A stretch of DNA of 64,000 bases, taken from positions 1-64,000 of the forward strand of contig NZ_JAUSVS010000002.1 in NCBI RefSeq assembly GCF_030814835.1, written 5' to 3'. Each line of letters starts with the position of its first letter. Position 1 is the stretch's first letter. This document shows, in pieces, positions 48,049-59,770 of the stretch. The position numbers were made by a program, and so were the translations under genes. Origin of the DNA: Caulobacter ginsengisoli. Lineage in GTDB: Bacteria > Pseudomonadota > Alphaproteobacteria > Caulobacterales > Caulobacteraceae. The notes under the pieces were generated by a model. The model was not told the DNA's origin, searched no databases, and saw only the letters and a program-made list of their open reading frames with translations.

Positions 48049-48096
48049 AACCCATTTTGAGCCAGATGGAGTCGCTCCGAAACCCATTCTGAGCCA
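48049..48096 (+). repeat. Direct repeat AACCCATTYTGAGCCA upstream of paralogue 4
   Basis: A 16-base sequence at 48049-48064 is repeated at 48081-48096 with one difference (T/C), giving a 32-base period, about three helical turns. It lies in the 122-base gap between paralogues 3 and 4, where the TTAGTCCACT motif is not evident. It could be a paired regulator site. Confidence 0.6.
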
Positions 48097-48166
48097 AGGA
48101 CGCGTTCCCGAAGTCCGGCTGCTCTCTTAGCCGTTTGCCTCTGGCTGTTGGCCAAGGGGGAGCGGG

Positions 48167-51109
48167 ATGAGCGGGTTTGCGGCGACGACCGAACTGGGTT
48201 CGATCACGGTCAGCGAGGGTTTTCACATCGACGGCCATGGGGCCCAGGCCAGGGTCGGGCGGTCGGTGGCCTTCCTGGGCGACGTCAATGGCGACGGCTT
48301 CGACGACTTCATCATCGGCAACGGCGTGCAGTACAGCGTCGGCCCGGCCTATGTGGTGTTCGGCAAGCCAGGCCTGTTTCCGGCCTCGTTCGACCTGACC
48401 ACCCTGGACGGGACGAATGGCTTCCGGATCGGCGGCGCGCTCGCCTATCAGAACTTCGCCTACTGGGTGGCCGGCGCCGGCGACGTCAACCACGACGGTT
48501 ACGCCGACCTCCTGGCGACGGCGTCCAGGGGCAATGGATTGGCGGGCAACGTCTTTCTGATCTATGGCAAGGCCTCGGGCTTCCCGGCGTTTTTGGGGGT
48601 CGGCGGGCTGGACGGGACCAGCGGCGCGATCTTCCATGGGGGCGGCGGCGGGGCCGAGCGGGCCGGAACCCAGGCCTCCAGCGCCGGCGACATCAATGGC
48701 GATGGCTACGACGACCTGATCATCGGGGCCTGGGCCGCCGACACCCCCGGCGTCGACGCCGGGCAGGCCTATGTGGTGTTCGGCACGGCCGCCGGCTTTG
48801 GGTCGGAATTCCTTCTCGCCAATCTGGACGGAAGCAACGGCTTCGTCATCCAGGACAGCACGGCCAAGGACTATGCCGGCTGGTCGGTCGCCGCGCTGGG
48901 CGATGTGAACGGCGATGGTTTCGACGATCTGGGGGTTTCCGCGCCCGGCGCCGATCCCAACGGCAACGCCACCGGAGCCGCCTTCGTGGTGTTCGGCAAG
49001 GCGGGCGGGTTTACCGACATTCTGGACGTCGCCGCCCTGAACGGAACCAACGGTTTCAAGATCAGCGGGTCGGCCAGCGCGGCAGCCAGCAACTTCCTGG
49101 GCCTGGGATCGCAGATCAGCGGCGTCGGCGACGTCAACGGCGATGGCTATGACGACCTGGCCGTGTCGTACCTGTTCTCGAAGGAGGCGGGCAACGCCGC
49201 CGGCTCGACCTATATCGTCTTCGGCGCGGCCGGTGGCTTCGCCGCCAACCTGAACGTCACCGCCCTCAACGGAACCAACGGCTTTCGCGTCGATGGCGCC
49301 CCGGGCTACAATTCCGGCGCCTCGATGTCCCGGGCCGGCGATCTCAACGGCGACGGGGTCGACGACTTCCTGATCGGGGCCTCCATGGCCGGCGGCCATG
49401 GTTCGACCTTCATCGTCTACGGCCGCACGGACGGCTTTGCGCCGGTTCTCAGCCTGGCCAGTGCGGATGGAACCCATGTCGCCCGCATCGATGGCGTGGG
49501 TAACGGTGACCTGACCGGCTACTCGATTTCAGGCGGCGGCGATCTGAACGGCGATGGCGTCGCCGACATGATCATCGGCGCCTATGGCGCCAGCGCCGAC
49601 GGCTACCGCTCGGGCCGGGTCTATGTGATGTACGGCAAGGCCAGCGGTCCGGTCGGCGAACACTGGACCGGTGGACCGGGCGATGACGTCCATAGCGGCG
49701 GCGCCCTGGACGACGTGCTCTCGGGCGGCGGGGGCAACGACACCCTGTCCGGCAACGATGGCGACGACGCCCTGAATGGCGACGACGGCAATGACATTCT
49801 CGACGGCGGGCTCGGCGTCGACATGCTGGACGGCGGGCTGGGCAATGATCAGCTCCAGGGCGGCGGCGGGACCGACATCCTGGGCGGCGGCGATGGCGCC
49901 GACGTACTGACGGGCGGGCTGGGCGCCGACGCCATGACCGGCGGCGCCGGGGACGACGTCTACTATGTCGACGACGCCGGCGACACGACGGTGGAGGGCT
50001 TGAACGAGGGCAATGACACGGTCCGCTCGAGCATCACCTGGACCTTGGCCGCCAATATCGAGAACCTGGTCCTGGAAGGAACCGCCGGCGTCGGCGGGAC
50101 GGGCAACACCCTGGCCAACGTCCTGACCGGCAACAGCGGCGCCAATACGCTGGACGGCGGCGGCGGCGCCGACATCGTCAAGGGTGGGGCGGGCGATGAC
50201 ACCCTGCTGGGCGGCTCGGGCGACGACATGCTGGTCGGCGGCGACGGGACCGACGACCTCGACGGCCAGGGCGACAACGACATCCTCACCGGCGGCGCCG
50301 GCAACGACACCCTGTACGGCGGCAGTGGCGCCGACCTGCTGGACGGCGGGGCTGACAACGACGCGCTGAACGGCGGGATCGGCAACGACCAGCTGACGGG
50401 CGGCGACGGGGCCGACATCCTCAATGGCGGCGACGGCAACGACGTGCTGACCGGCGGGCCGGGCCAGGACGCCATGGCCGGCGGCCTGGGCGACGACACC
50501 TACTATGTCGACGACCTGGGCGACACGACGGTGGAAGCCAGTGGCGAAGGGACCGACATCGTCCGGTCCAGCCTCAGCTGGGTGCTGGGGGCCAACATCG
50601 AGACCCTGATCCAGGAGGGCTCGGCCAATATCGATGGGACCGGCAACGCTCTGGTCAATTCGCTGAACGGCAACGGCGGGAACAATGTGCTCGAGGGTCT
50701 GGCCGGGGACGACGTCCTCAAGGGGTTTGGCGGCAATGACACCCTGATCGGCGGGACGGGGGCCGATATCCTGGTCGGCGGCGCCGGCGCCGACACCTTC
50801 CTCGTCCGCCAGGAGTCGGTGCGGCAAAGCCACCTTGGCGGGGCGCTGGAGACCGATACGGTCAACGACCTGACGGCAGGCCAGGGCGACAGGCTGGACC
50901 TGTCGGCCATCGACGCCGACAGCAACACGGCGGGGGACCAGGCCTTCAGCCTGGTCAGCAGCTTCACCAGCCACGCCGGCGAGATGACCCTGGTCTTCGC
51001 CAGCGGGACCACCACCCTGCAGCTCGACCTCGATGGCGACGGGGTGGCCGACTACCGGATGAAGATCAGCGGCAACGTCACCGGCGATAGCGGCGGCTGG
51101 GTCCTCTAA
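48167..51109 (+). CDS. FG-GAP beta-propeller / RTX secreted protein (paralogue 4)
   Basis: A 980-residue protein with seven FG-GAP repeats (first [17 protein letters not shown], last [17 protein letters not shown]), RTX nonapeptides with two ~50-residue modules ([24 protein letters not shown]), and the common C-terminus from [20 protein letters not shown] to DSGGWVL. AAGGGGGAG precedes the ATG. Its stop overlaps the stop of the convergent winged-helix gene by three to four bases. Confidence 0.88.
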   Translation: MSGFAATTELGSITVSEGFHIDGHGAQARVGRSVAFLGDVNGDGFDDFIIGNGVQYSVGPAYVVFGKPGLFPASFDLTTLDGTNGFRIGGALAYQNFAYWVAGAGDVNHDGYADLLATASRGNGLAGNVFLIYGKASGFPAFLGVGGLDGTSGAIFHGGGGGAERAGTQASSAGDINGDGYDDLIIGAWAADTPGVDAGQAYVVFGTAAGFGSEFLLANLDGSNGFVIQDSTAKDYAGWSVAALGDVNGDGFDDLGVSAPGADPNGNATGAAFVVFGKAGGFTDILDVAALNGTNGFKISGSASAAASNFLGLGSQISGVGDVNGDGYDDLAVSYLFSKEAGNAAGSTYIVFGAAGGFAANLNVTALNGTNGFRVDGAPGYNSGASMSRAGDLNGDGVDDFLIGASMAGGHGSTFIVYGRTDGFAPVLSLASADGTHVARIDGVGNGDLTGYSISGGGDLNGDGVADMIIGAYGASADGYRSGRVYVMYGKASGPVGEHWTGGPGDDVHSGGALDDVLSGGGGNDTLSGNDGDDALNGDDGNDILDGGLGVDMLDGGLGNDQLQGGGGTDILGGGDGADVLTGGLGADAMTGGAGDDVYYVDDAGDTTVEGLNEGNDTVRSSITWTLAANIENLVLEGTAGVGGTGNTLANVLTGNSGANTLDGGGGADIVKGGAGDDTLLGGSGDDMLVGGDGTDDLDGQGDNDILTGGAGNDTLYGGSGADLLDGGADNDALNGGIGNDQLTGGDGADILNGGDGNDVLTGGPGQDAMAGGLGDDTYYVDDLGDTTVEASGEGTDIVRSSLSWVLGANIETLIQEGSANIDGTGNALVNSLNGNGGNNVLEGLAGDDVLKGFGGNDTLIGGTGADILVGGAGADTFLVRQESVRQSHLGGALETDTVNDLTAGQGDRLDLSAIDADSNTAGDQAFSLVSSFTSHAGEMTLVFASGTTTLQLDLDGDGVADYRMKISGNVTGDSGGWVL

Positions 51110-51996
51110 GCGGGGACCAGCAGGCCGAAATCGCGGAGCTGGCCCAGCATGCGGCGCAGGTTGTTCAGATCGGCCCGAAACACGGCCAGGTGGCCCTCGT
51201 AGAAGAAGTGCTGGCGCGGCACGATCATGCCGCCCTTCACCCGGGCGATATAGCCGGCGCCCTTCATGATCTGGATATGGGTGCGGACCGCTTCGCGCGA
51301 GGCGCCCAACACCCTGGCGACGGCCTGGGCGGTGACGGGGCGGCGCAGTTCGTCAGGCGGCGGATCGTTGGCGTAGCGTTCGCGTAAGCCCGGATCGTCG
51401 ATCATATGGCCGATATTGCCCTGCAGGATCGCCTGGAAGGTCAGGACAATCGGCTGGAACTTCTGGCTGGGGCGGGCGATCAGCTCGGCCCAGCGCAGCA
51501 CGAAATCGCAGGCCACCATCAGGCCCATGGGCGAGCGGGCCGCCGTCAGCCGCTCGCCCGGCGCTTCGCCGGCCAGCTCGGCGAGGTGGACCAGCAGCCA
51601 GTCCAGCAAGGCCATGGTCTCCGACGCCAGCACCCTGACCTCGGGCCGGTTCAGAGCGCCGGGCGAGGCGAACAGCCCGGCGTCCGTCTTCTGGCAGAAT
51701 CCCATGTCGGTCAGCCGGGCCACATAGCGGCGGGCGGTTTCGCGGCTGATGGACAGGCTCTCGGCCAGGGCGCGGGCGCTGATCGGAATGCGGGGCGGGC
51801 CCGCCTCGGTCGAGCGTCCGTTCAGCTCGGGATCGGCGCCCAGGTCGCGGATATTGGCGCGCAGCAGGGTCATGAAGGCCACGCCCAGCATCGCCTCGCC
51901 GCCGAACAGCCGGCCGCCGGCGATGATCCAGTCCAGACAGAACTGACCGGTCAGCCGCCCGACCGCCCGGTCCTTACCCTCGACAACCCTGTACAC
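51106..51996 (-). CDS. Putative transcriptional regulator with two winged-helix motifs (a)
   Basis: A 296-residue protein with two helix-turn-helix segments: [20 protein letters not shown] followed by [10 protein letters not shown], and [20 protein letters not shown] followed by [10 protein letters not shown]. Each resembles a MarR/Crp-type reading head. The start is uncertain: the frame is open to 52347, but GTG 51996 with GAGG upstream best fits the conserved part. It is convergent with paralogue 4 and divergent from paralogue 5. A second protein of the same design is encoded at 55433. Control of the RTX genes is an attractive inference; the effector is unknown. Confidence 0.65.
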   Translation of the reverse strand: MYRVVEGKDRAVGRLTGQFCLDWIIAGGRLFGGEAMLGVAFMTLLRANIRDLGADPELNGRSTEAGPPRIPISARALAESLSISRETARRYVARLTDMGFCQKTDAGLFASPGALNRPEVRVLASETMALLDWLLVHLAELAGEAPGERLTAARSPMGLMVACDFVLRWAELIARPSQKFQPIVLTFQAILQGNIGHMIDDPGLRERYANDPPPDELRRPVTAQAVARVLGASREAVRTHIQIMKGAGYIARVKGGMIVPRQHFFYEGHLAVFRADLNNLRRMLGQLRDFGLLVPA

Positions 51997-52204
51997 GTCC
52001 GACGACCTCGGCGGCTCCCCCAGTGCGCGATCAGCATAACCCTGTTTCGCGAAATGCCGGAAATGGGTCGCTGGATTGGTCCCCAGGCCGGGGAATTGCC
52101 GCTTTTGGGTCGCTGGCCGGGTTGCCCGTTTTTCCGCGGCCCCCTCCCTTCGCGCGACCGCCTGGACCGGCTTCCGGCGGCGGAACAAGACGGGGGGAAA
52201 CACC

Positions 52205-55200
52205 ATGCCGAGCTCCAGCAAGGTCAAGATTCTTGAGAACATCGCGCCGGCTGAAGCGCGCGCGATCCGCACGACCAACCTCACGGGGTTTGGGCAGTAC
52301 ATCGCCGCCCTGGGCGACATCAATGGCGACGGCCTGGACGACTTCATGGTCAGCGGGACCAGCGACCAGCAGTCCTACATCGTGTTCGGCAAGTCCGGCG
52401 GCCTGGGCTCTTTCAACACGCCTTCCGGCATCTACTCGCCGAACGGCGTGCAGTTCTGGGGCTACGGCCAGGGCGAGGTCGTGGGCGTCGGCGACGTCAA
52501 CGGCGATGGGATCAACGACTTCCTGATCAGCACCGTCTACGACAACCACGACGGCTACGTCACCCAGGCCTACTTGGTCTATGGCCGCTCGGTGAACGAC
52601 TGGAGCAGCTACTACCTCAACGCCATCGACTACGGCGACGGCTCCACCGGCATCCGGATCGAGAACGAGCTCAACGGCGGCTACCCGCCGACCGGCGCCA
52701 TCGCGGGGATCGGCGACATCAACGGCGACGGCTATGCCGATTTTACCGTCGCCGATTCCAATAGCTTCTACGGCGCCAACGGCGGCGGCTCGGTCATGGT
52801 GGTGTTCGGCGGGCCGACCCTGCCGCAGACGATCAGGCCCCAGATGCTGGATGGCAGCGGCGGCTTTGTGCTGTACGGCGAATTCCAGCAGGCGATTGGC
52901 GATGCGATCACCGGCCTTGGCGACATCAACGAGGACGGCTGCGACGATTTCGCGATCATCGGCGCCGGCATCGCCGGGACCCGCATCTTCTATGGCCAGC
53001 CGTCGTTCGGGAACACGGGCGGCTATCCGCTGAACATCAGTTTCAACACCGGCGGAACCCTGCTCACTGCAGATCCCTGGCCCTATGTCTCCGATGGCCA
53101 TTTCGCTCTTGCGTACCGCTTCGTCTCCAACATCGCCTCGGCCGGCGACGTCAACGGCGACGGCCATCTCGACTTCGTCGCCTCGATCACCGGCTCGGGA
53201 CAGGCCGGCTTCTATCCGTCCGAGGTGTTCGTGGTGTTCGGCACGGGCGGGACGCTGCCCGATATCAACCTGTCGCAACTGGACGGGACGAACGGCTTCC
53301 GGATCACCCAGAACGATCCCATGGCCGACCTGGGCGCCACGCTGCGGGCGGCGGGCGACGTGAACGGCGACGGGTTCGACGACCTGCTGATCGGCAATCC
53401 CAAGGACTCGGCCCACGGCGCCAATTCCGGCGCGCTCTGGGTCTTCTATGGCGGGCCCAGCTTCAGCGCCATCGAGACGCTATCGACCGCCAATGCGCTG
53501 AAGTTCGAGGGCGGCGTCGCCGGCGACGGCATCGGGGTCAGCGCCGATGTCGCCGACGTCAATGGCGACGGTGTCGCCGATCTGCTGATCGGCGGTGTGA
53601 CGGCGACGCGCAACGGCATGTACGTCGTCTATGGCCCCTGGTGGACCCCGCCCGCGCCGGTCAACTTCACCGGCGGCAGCGGCAACGACACCCAGGACGG
53701 CGACGCCGTCGCCGACAACCTGTCGGGGGGCGATGGCAACGACACGCTGAACGGCCTGGACGGCATCGACATCCTGGACGGCGGGGTCGGCAACGACATA
53801 CTGAACGGCGGGGCGGGGGCGGACAGCCTGGCCGGGGGCGCGGGCGACGACACCTATTATGTCGACGACGCCGGCGACACGACCTACGACAGCGGCGGGG
53901 GCTACGACACGGTCCGCTCTACGATCAGCTGGGCCCTGGCCAGCGCCATCGAGCAGCTCATCCTCGACGGCTCGGGCAACATCGACGGGACCGGCAATGA
54001 CGAGAACAACGTCATCACCGGCAACGATGGCAATAACCGCCTGGACGGCGGCGAGGGGGCCGACACCCTGAACGGGGGCCTGGGGATCGACACCCTGCTG
54101 GGCGGCAATGGCGGCGACTGGCTGGACGGCGGCGGGGGCGCCGACGCCATGGCCGGCGGGACCGGGGACGACAGCTATGTCGTCGACAGCGCCAGCGATG
54201 CGATCACCGAGCTGAACGGCGAAGGGACCGACACCGTCCGGGCCAGCGTCACCTACATCCTGGCCGCCAACCTGGAAAACCTGATCCAGGAGGGCTCGGC
54301 GAACATCAACGGGACCGGCAACGCCACGGCCAACACCCTGATGGGCAACGCCGGGGCCAACACCCTGAACGGCATGGACGGCGACGACCTGGTCAAGGGC
54401 GGGGACGGCGCCGACACCCTGATCGGCGGCAACGGCAACGACATGCTGGTCGGCGGCAATGGAACCGACGATCTGGATGGAGCGGGCGACAACGACATCC
54501 TGAGCGGCGGGGTCGGCAACGACAGCCTCTATGGCGGCTCGGGCAATGACCAGCTGGACGGCGGGGCTGACAACGACACGCTGAATGGCGGTGTCGGCAA
54601 CGACCAACTCACCGGCGGAACCGGGATCGACGCCCTGAACGGCGGCGATGGCAATGACAGCCTCGACGGCGGGGCCGGCGCCGACGCCATGAACGGCGGG
54701 CTGGGCGACGACACATTCTATGTCGACGACAGTAGCGATACGGTCGCCGAGGCCCTCAACCAGGGAACCGACATCGTCCGCGCCACGGCCAGCTTCACCC
54801 TGTCGGCCAATATCGAGAACATGGTGCTGGACGGCTCGGCCAACATCGACGGAACCGGCAACGGCCTGGTCAACGCGATCACCGGCAACACCGGCGACAA
54901 CGTCATCGACGGCCAGGGCGGCGACGATGTGCTCAAGGGCCTGAACGGCAACGACACCCTGATCGGCGGAACGGGGGGCGACATCCTGGTCGGCGGGGCC
55001 GGCGCGGACACCTTCGTGGTGCGGCAGGAGTCGGTGGCCCAGAGCCACCTGGGTCCCTTCACACTGGAGGTCGACACCCTCAACGACCTGATCGCCGCCC
55101 AGGGCGACAGGCTGGACCTGTCGGCCATCGACGCCGACAGCACGACGGCCGGCGACCAGGCCTTCCACCTGGTTGGCGCCTTCACCAGCCACGCCGGCGA

Positions 55201-55327
55201 AATGACCCTGACCTTCGCGGGCGGGATCACCACCCTGCAGCTGGATGTCGACGGCGACGGGGCCACCGACTACCGCATGCGGATCACCGGCGATGTCCGC
55301 CTCGATAGCGGCGGGTGGCTTCTCTAA
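52205..55327 (+). CDS. FG-GAP beta-propeller / RTX secreted protein (paralogue 5)
   Basis: A 1040-residue protein with seven FG-GAP repeats, less regular than in the others ([51 protein letters not shown]), three ~50-residue modules ([36 protein letters not shown]) within RTX repeats, and the common C-terminus [20 protein letters not shown] to DSGGWLL. About 100 residues of its RTX region are nearly identical to paralogue 6. The ATG at 52205 has GGGGGG upstream; the open frame from 52076 is not used. Unlike the others, the N-terminus begins with a charged [19 protein letters not shown] segment. Confidence 0.87.
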   Translation: MPSSSKVKILENIAPAEARAIRTTNLTGFGQYIAALGDINGDGLDDFMVSGTSDQQSYIVFGKSGGLGSFNTPSGIYSPNGVQFWGYGQGEVVGVGDVNGDGINDFLISTVYDNHDGYVTQAYLVYGRSVNDWSSYYLNAIDYGDGSTGIRIENELNGGYPPTGAIAGIGDINGDGYADFTVADSNSFYGANGGGSVMVVFGGPTLPQTIRPQMLDGSGGFVLYGEFQQAIGDAITGLGDINEDGCDDFAIIGAGIAGTRIFYGQPSFGNTGGYPLNISFNTGGTLLTADPWPYVSDGHFALAYRFVSNIASAGDVNGDGHLDFVASITGSGQAGFYPSEVFVVFGTGGTLPDINLSQLDGTNGFRITQNDPMADLGATLRAAGDVNGDGFDDLLIGNPKDSAHGANSGALWVFYGGPSFSAIETLSTANALKFEGGVAGDGIGVSADVADVNGDGVADLLIGGVTATRNGMYVVYGPWWTPPAPVNFTGGSGNDTQDGDAVADNLSGGDGNDTLNGLDGIDILDGGVGNDILNGGAGADSLAGGAGDDTYYVDDAGDTTYDSGGGYDTVRSTISWALASAIEQLILDGSGNIDGTGNDENNVITGNDGNNRLDGGEGADTLNGGLGIDTLLGGNGGDWLDGGGGADAMAGGTGDDSYVVDSASDAITELNGEGTDTVRASVTYILAANLENLIQEGSANINGTGNATANTLMGNAGANTLNGMDGDDLVKGGDGADTLIGGNGNDMLVGGNGTDDLDGAGDNDILSGGVGNDSLYGGSGNDQLDGGADNDTLNGGVGNDQLTGGTGIDALNGGDGNDSLDGGAGADAMNGGLGDDTFYVDDSSDTVAEALNQGTDIVRATASFTLSANIENMVLDGSANIDGTGNGLVNAITGNTGDNVIDGQGGDDVLKGLNGNDTLIGGTGGDILVGGAGADTFVVRQESVAQSHLGPFTLEVDTLNDLIAAQGDRLDLSAIDADSTTAGDQAFHLVGAFTSHAGEMTLTFAGGITTLQLDVDGDGATDYRMRITGDVRLDSGGWLL

Positions 55328-55432
55328 CCGCCGCCGGTCCTTGTTTCCGGATTTGGGGGATTGGCGGCTGTCGTCGCAGCGGCGTGCGGGTTAAGGATTT
55401 TGACCTGACGCCTTTCCGAATCCGTAGTCAGC

Positions 55433-56338
55433 GTGTTGGAGCAGATCGAAGCAGCCGAGGCGGCCAAGGTTCTGGAGGCCGCCGTACTGGACCGGGTCAT
55501 CGCCAACCCGGCATTCGAGGCCGCCGCGCGCGCCGCGGTCGCCTGCTGGACGCCGCCCCATGGCGACGCCATGCTGCTGCTGCGGGACATCGGCCGCTTC
55601 ATCGCCGCGCAATGGAGCTTCTTCCTGGCCTCCGAACCCGAGGGCCTGACCCGTTCGCGGCTGGAGGAGCTGCTCAAGACGACCAGCGTCTCGGGCATGG
55701 CCCGCGCCCAGGCCCTGCTGATCTACCTGCGCTTCATCGGCTTCATCAAACCGCTGCCCACGGGCGATAGCCGCATCAAGCGGTTCGCCCCCACCGAGGC
55801 CCTGACCACCGCCTTCACGACCCGGCTGAAGAGCGAGCTGACCTGGGCCGCGGCGCTGGACGCCGACATCGCCGCCGTGCTGGACCGCTTCGACGAGCCG
55901 CAGGTGGCCGACGCCTTTCGCCGCCACCACGCCCAGAACACCATCATGGCGTTCACCGGTTTCCGGCCGCAGACCGTGTCGCTGGACGTCTTCTCCCACC
56001 GCTTTGGCGGCATGACCGTCCTGGGCGCCCTGCTGCAGGCCGCCGACCGGGGCGGAGTCTTTCCCCCGGAGGGCCTGGCGCGGTTCAGCGTCAGCCACCT
56101 GTCCCGCCTCTCCGGCGCCGCGCGGCCCCAGGTGCGGGCCCTGCTGCGGGCCGCCGAGAAGGACGGCATGCTGGCCGAACTGAGCGAGGGTGAGGTCCGG
56201 CTGACGCCGCTGCTGGTCCAGCATGTCAGCTATCTGATCGCCTGTTCGGTGCAGCTCTTCGCCTGGGCGGCCCGTCGCGTGCTGGCTGAAATGGGCGGGC
56301 CCGGGCTCGCGCCTGGAGCGCAAATACCGAGCATTTAG
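55433..56338 (+). CDS. Putative transcriptional regulator with two winged-helix motifs (b)
   Basis: A 301-residue protein starting with GTG. Two helix-turn-helix-like segments are visible, [20 protein letters not shown] with [12 protein letters not shown] (about 70-105) and [20 protein letters not shown] with [10 protein letters not shown] (about 221-250). Between them is an all-helical region. The layout parallels the regulator at 51106 although overall identity is low. Its stop codon lies inside the TTAGTCCACT motif of paralogue 6, so transcription of the two genes is intimately linked. It is not a family I can name. Confidence 0.65.
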   Translation: MLEQIEAAEAAKVLEAAVLDRVIANPAFEAAARAAVACWTPPHGDAMLLLRDIGRFIAAQWSFFLASEPEGLTRSRLEELLKTTSVSGMARAQALLIYLRFIGFIKPLPTGDSRIKRFAPTEALTTAFTTRLKSELTWAAALDADIAAVLDRFDEPQVADAFRRHHAQNTIMAFTGFRPQTVSLDVFSHRFGGMTVLGALLQAADRGGVFPPEGLARFSVSHLSRLSGAARPQVRALLRAAEKDGMLAELSEGEVRLTPLLVQHVSYLIACSVQLFAWAARRVLAEMGGPGLAPGAQIPSI

Positions 56339-56350
56339 TCCACTACCCGG
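56333..56350 (+). promoter_or_regulatory. Recurrent upstream motif, paralogue 6
   Basis: ATTTAGTCCACTACCCGG lies 83 bases before the ATG and contains the stop codon of the preceding regulator gene. It shares the core TTAGTCCACT with copies at 59678 and 62939. Confidence 0.6.
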
Positions 56351-56415
56351 AATGGGCGCCCTGTGGGATCGAAGACCCCTGTCGTTGTGGGCCTTGTGGC
56401 CTCGGGGGAAATTCC

Positions 56416-59295
56416 ATGCCGGCATTCGCCAAGGTCATCAACCTGTCCGTCCTGGACGGGACCAACGGTTTCGATCTGCTGTCTCCGGGCGTCAACACCT
56501 ACGCCGGCAAGGTGTCTTCGGCCGGCGACATCAACGGCGACGGCTATGACGACATCATCGTCGGCGGCTACAGGGCGGGCTCAGGCGGCGTGGCCTATGT
56601 GGTGTTCGGCTCGGCCAGCGGCATTCCCGCCCGCCTCGACCCGGCCAGCCTGAACGGGACCAACGGCTTCCGGCTGACCAGCCAGAACGCCACCGCCTGG
56701 TTCGGCTTTTCGGTCTCGTCGGCCGGCGACATCAATCATGACGGCTATGACGACCTGATCATCGGCGCCCCGTTCTCCGAGGCCGGCGCGCCCCTCAACC
56801 AGGACAACGGTGCCGCCTTCGTGGTCTTCGGCCATGCCGGCGGCTACGCGGCCGATTTCGACGTGACCAGCCTGGACGGGACCAACGGCTTCCGGATGGT
56901 CGGGGTCAACACCATCGACCACCTGGGCTATTCGGTTCACGCCGCCGGCGACGTCAACGGCGACGGCATCGACGACCTGATCGTCAGCGCCCCGGGCTTC
57001 GACCCGCCGGGCGTCGGCTATGCCGGGGCCGCCTATGTGGTGTTCGGCCGGACCACGCCGTTCAGCGGCGACCTCAACCTCGCGGGCCTGGACGGGACCA
57101 ACGGCTTCCGCATCAGCGGCGGGGCGGTGAACGACCAGGCCGGGTTCACCGTCTCCGGCGCCGGCGATGTCAACCATGACGGCTTCGCCGATGTCCTGGT
57201 CGGCGCCCGCTTCGCCGACCCCAGCGGGCGGATCGCGGCCGGCGCGGCCTATGTCGTCTACGGCCATGCGGCCGGGACCTTTGCCGCCGACATCAACGTG
57301 GCGACGCTGAACGGGACCAACGGCTTCGCCATCGAAGGCGGGCATCAGCTCGACCGGGTCGGCCAGGTCGCCTTTGCCGGCGACGTCAACGGCGACGGCT
57401 TCGACGACATCATCGTCGGCGCGCCGAACCTGATCTCCAGCTACTTCGGCGCGGCCTACGTGGTGTTCGGCGGCGCCGCGGGCCTTCCGGCCCACCTGTC
57501 GCTCGCCAACCTGGACGGGACCAACGGCTTCCGACTGACGACCAGCGACATCAACGGCACCAATCTCGGCCAGGGCGTCGCCTCGGCCGGCGACATCAAC
57601 GGCGACGGCTTCGACGACCTGCTGGTCAGCGCGCCCTACGCCTCGGGGGACACCGGCACGCCGCCCCGCTACCTGTTCGAGCAGACCGACTTCGTGGCGG
57701 GCGTCCACGGCGGCTCGGTCTATGTGGTGTTCGGCCATGCCGGCGGCTTCGGGACGGTGCTCGACGTCACCACCCTGGATGGGGCCAACGGCTTCCGCCT
57801 CGACGGCGAGAACGCCAATGGCCGCACCGGCCTCACGGTCGCTTCGGCGGGCGACGTCAATCATGACGGGTTCGACGACCTGATCATCGGGCGGCGGAAC
57901 GACCCCATCGCCGCCAGCATCCTCTATGGCCATGCGACCGGGCCCATTCCGATCAGGCAAACCGGCGGGAGCAGCGCCGACGTCTTCAACGGCGGCGCCG
58001 CGGCCGACACCCTCTCGGGCGGCGGCGGCAACGACCAGCTCTACGGGGCGGCCGGCGGCGACATCCTCAATGGCGGCGACAACAGCGACCTGCTCGATGG
58101 CGGGACAGGGTCGGACGCGCTGACCGGCGGGTTGGGTGATGATAGTTACTATGTCGACGACAGCGGGGACACCACGGTCGAGAACGCCGGCGAAGGCGTC
58201 GACACTGTCCATGCCACCCTGACCTGGACGCTCGCGGCCAACGTCGAGCATCTCGTCCTGGACGGCGGAGGGGCCATCAATGGCGCGGGCAACAGCCTGG
58301 CCAACCAGATCGTCGGCAACGCCGGGAACAACACCCTGAACGGCCAGGACGGCGACGACATCGTCAAGGGCGGCGACGGCGACGACACCCTGATCGGGGG
58401 CAACGGTAACGACATGCTGGTCGGCGGCAACGGCACGGACGACCTGGACGGAGCCGGCGACAACGACATTCTGAATGGCGGAGTCGGCGACGACAGCCTC
58501 TATGGCGGCTCGGGCAACGACCAGCTGGACGGCGGGGCCGACAACGACACGCTGAACGGCGGGATCGGCGCCGACCAACTGACCGGCGGGACCGGGACCG
58601 ACAGCCTGAACGGCGGCGACGGCAATGACGTGCTGGACGGCGGGACCGGCGCGGACGCCATGAACGGCGGGCTGGGCGACGATACCTTCTATGTCGATGA
58701 TGTCGGCGACACCGCCTCCGAGAACAGCGGCGAAGGCGTGGACATCGTCCGCACGACGGCCAGCTTCACCCTGGGCGCCAATATCGAGAACATGATCCTC
58801 GAGGGCTCGGCGAACGTCGACGGCGTGGGCAACGGCCTGGTCAACACCATCACCGGCAATACCGGCGACAACGCCATCGACGGCGGGGGCGGCGACGATC
58901 TCCTCAAGGGCCTGAACGGCAATGACACCCTGACCGGCGGAACGGGCGCGGACATTCTGGTCGGCGGGGCCGGGGCGGACACCTTCGTGGTGCGGCAGGA
59001 GTCGGTGCGGCAAAGCCATCTGGGCGGGACGCTGGAGGTCGATACGGTCAACGATCTGGTCGCCGCTCAGGGCGACAGGCTGGACCTGTCGGCCATCGAC
59101 GCCGACAGCGCGACGGCCGGGGACCAGGCCTTCCATCTGGTCGCCGGCTTTACCAACCATGCCGGCGAGATGACCCTGGTGTTCGCCGCCGGGATCACCA
59201 CCCTGCAGCTCGATGTCGATGGCGACGGGACCGCCGACTATCGGATGAAGATCACCGGCGATGTGCATCTCGACAGCGGCGGCTGGCTGCTCTAG
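56416..59295 (+). CDS. FG-GAP beta-propeller / RTX secreted protein (paralogue 6)
   Basis: A 959-residue protein with seven FG-GAP repeats ([17 protein letters not shown] first, [17 protein letters not shown] last), two ~50-residue modules ([24 protein letters not shown]) within RTX repeats, and the common C-terminus [20 protein letters not shown] to DSGGWLL. It begins [19 protein letters not shown], the same opening style as paralogue 1. A CGGGGG site precedes the ATG. A small cupin gene starts 9 bases after its stop. Confidence 0.88.
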   Translation: MPAFAKVINLSVLDGTNGFDLLSPGVNTYAGKVSSAGDINGDGYDDIIVGGYRAGSGGVAYVVFGSASGIPARLDPASLNGTNGFRLTSQNATAWFGFSVSSAGDINHDGYDDLIIGAPFSEAGAPLNQDNGAAFVVFGHAGGYAADFDVTSLDGTNGFRMVGVNTIDHLGYSVHAAGDVNGDGIDDLIVSAPGFDPPGVGYAGAAYVVFGRTTPFSGDLNLAGLDGTNGFRISGGAVNDQAGFTVSGAGDVNHDGFADVLVGARFADPSGRIAAGAAYVVYGHAAGTFAADINVATLNGTNGFAIEGGHQLDRVGQVAFAGDVNGDGFDDIIVGAPNLISSYFGAAYVVFGGAAGLPAHLSLANLDGTNGFRLTTSDINGTNLGQGVASAGDINGDGFDDLLVSAPYASGDTGTPPRYLFEQTDFVAGVHGGSVYVVFGHAGGFGTVLDVTTLDGANGFRLDGENANGRTGLTVASAGDVNHDGFDDLIIGRRNDPIAASILYGHATGPIPIRQTGGSSADVFNGGAAADTLSGGGGNDQLYGAAGGDILNGGDNSDLLDGGTGSDALTGGLGDDSYYVDDSGDTTVENAGEGVDTVHATLTWTLAANVEHLVLDGGGAINGAGNSLANQIVGNAGNNTLNGQDGDDIVKGGDGDDTLIGGNGNDMLVGGNGTDDLDGAGDNDILNGGVGDDSLYGGSGNDQLDGGADNDTLNGGIGADQLTGGTGTDSLNGGDGNDVLDGGTGADAMNGGLGDDTFYVDDVGDTASENSGEGVDIVRTTASFTLGANIENMILEGSANVDGVGNGLVNTITGNTGDNAIDGGGGDDLLKGLNGNDTLTGGTGADILVGGAGADTFVVRQESVRQSHLGGTLEVDTVNDLVAAQGDRLDLSAIDADSATAGDQAFHLVAGFTNHAGEMTLVFAAGITTLQLDVDGDGTADYRMKITGDVHLDSGGWLL

Positions 59296-59304
59296 CCGGG
59301 GGAA

Positions 59305-59616
59305 ATGGTCGACAACATCTTCGACGACATCCCCGACGAGGCTCCCGAGGAGATCGTCACCGCCCTGCTGTCCCGCCCCGGCGTGCGCATCGAGCGCATC
59401 GTCTCCACGGGCCAGTCCAGCGACTGGATGACCCAGGCCTGGGACGAGTGGGTGCTGCTGGTCACCGGCTCGGCGGGCCTGCTGATCGCGGACGAGCCGG
59501 AACTGATCCTCTCGGCCGGCGACTGCCTGCTGATCGCGGCCAACACCCGCCACCGGGTCGCCTGGACCGATCCGGACCAGCCGACGGTCTGGCTGGCCGT
59601 GCATCTGGGCGGGTAG
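59305..59616 (+). CDS. Small cupin-domain protein
   Basis: A 103-residue single-domain cupin. The two beta-barrel motifs appear as WDEWVLLVTGSAGLLIADEP (about 47-66) and SAGDCLLIAANTRHRVAWTD (about 73-92). The metal ligands are incomplete, with a single His in the second motif. It begins 9 bases after paralogue 6, so it is probably in the same transcript, and it is the only non-RTX gene so placed. CCGGGGGAAA serves as ribosome site. The function is unknown. Confidence 0.82.
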   Translation: MVDNIFDDIPDEAPEEIVTALLSRPGVRIERIVSTGQSSDWMTQAWDEWVLLVTGSAGLLIADEPELILSAGDCLLIAANTRHRVAWTDPDQPTVWLAVHLGG

Positions 59617-59677
59617 CGCGACTGTATGGAATACCCTCTATGAAAGCATTTTGAGAAACGCGCGATAAAGTAGTGTT

Positions 59678-59695
59678 AAATTAGTCCACTCGCGG
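59678..59695 (+). promoter_or_regulatory. Recurrent upstream motif, paralogue 7
   Basis: AAATTAGTCCACTCGCGG lies 93 bases before the ATG at 59771, in a 155-base gap that is otherwise unremarkable apart from an AT-rich stretch just upstream (about 59630-59680). Confidence 0.6.
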
Positions 59696-59770
59696 CGGGG
59701 CGGTATTTCGCGTCCGTTGTGGCCGGGCGGTGCGGGTCAGGGGGATCTGAGCGACCCTGGAGCGCCGCTT

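Noticed and set aside
56581-59604. An open frame of about 1000 codons antisense to paralogue 6, with similar antisense frames over paralogues 7 (59861-62863) and 2, 4, 5
   Set aside because: The repeated GGCGAC/AACGGC codons of FG-GAP and RTX repeats contain no stops on the opposite strand. The antisense translation is a low-complexity Val/Ala/Gly/Asp-rich repeat with no domain or ribosome site.
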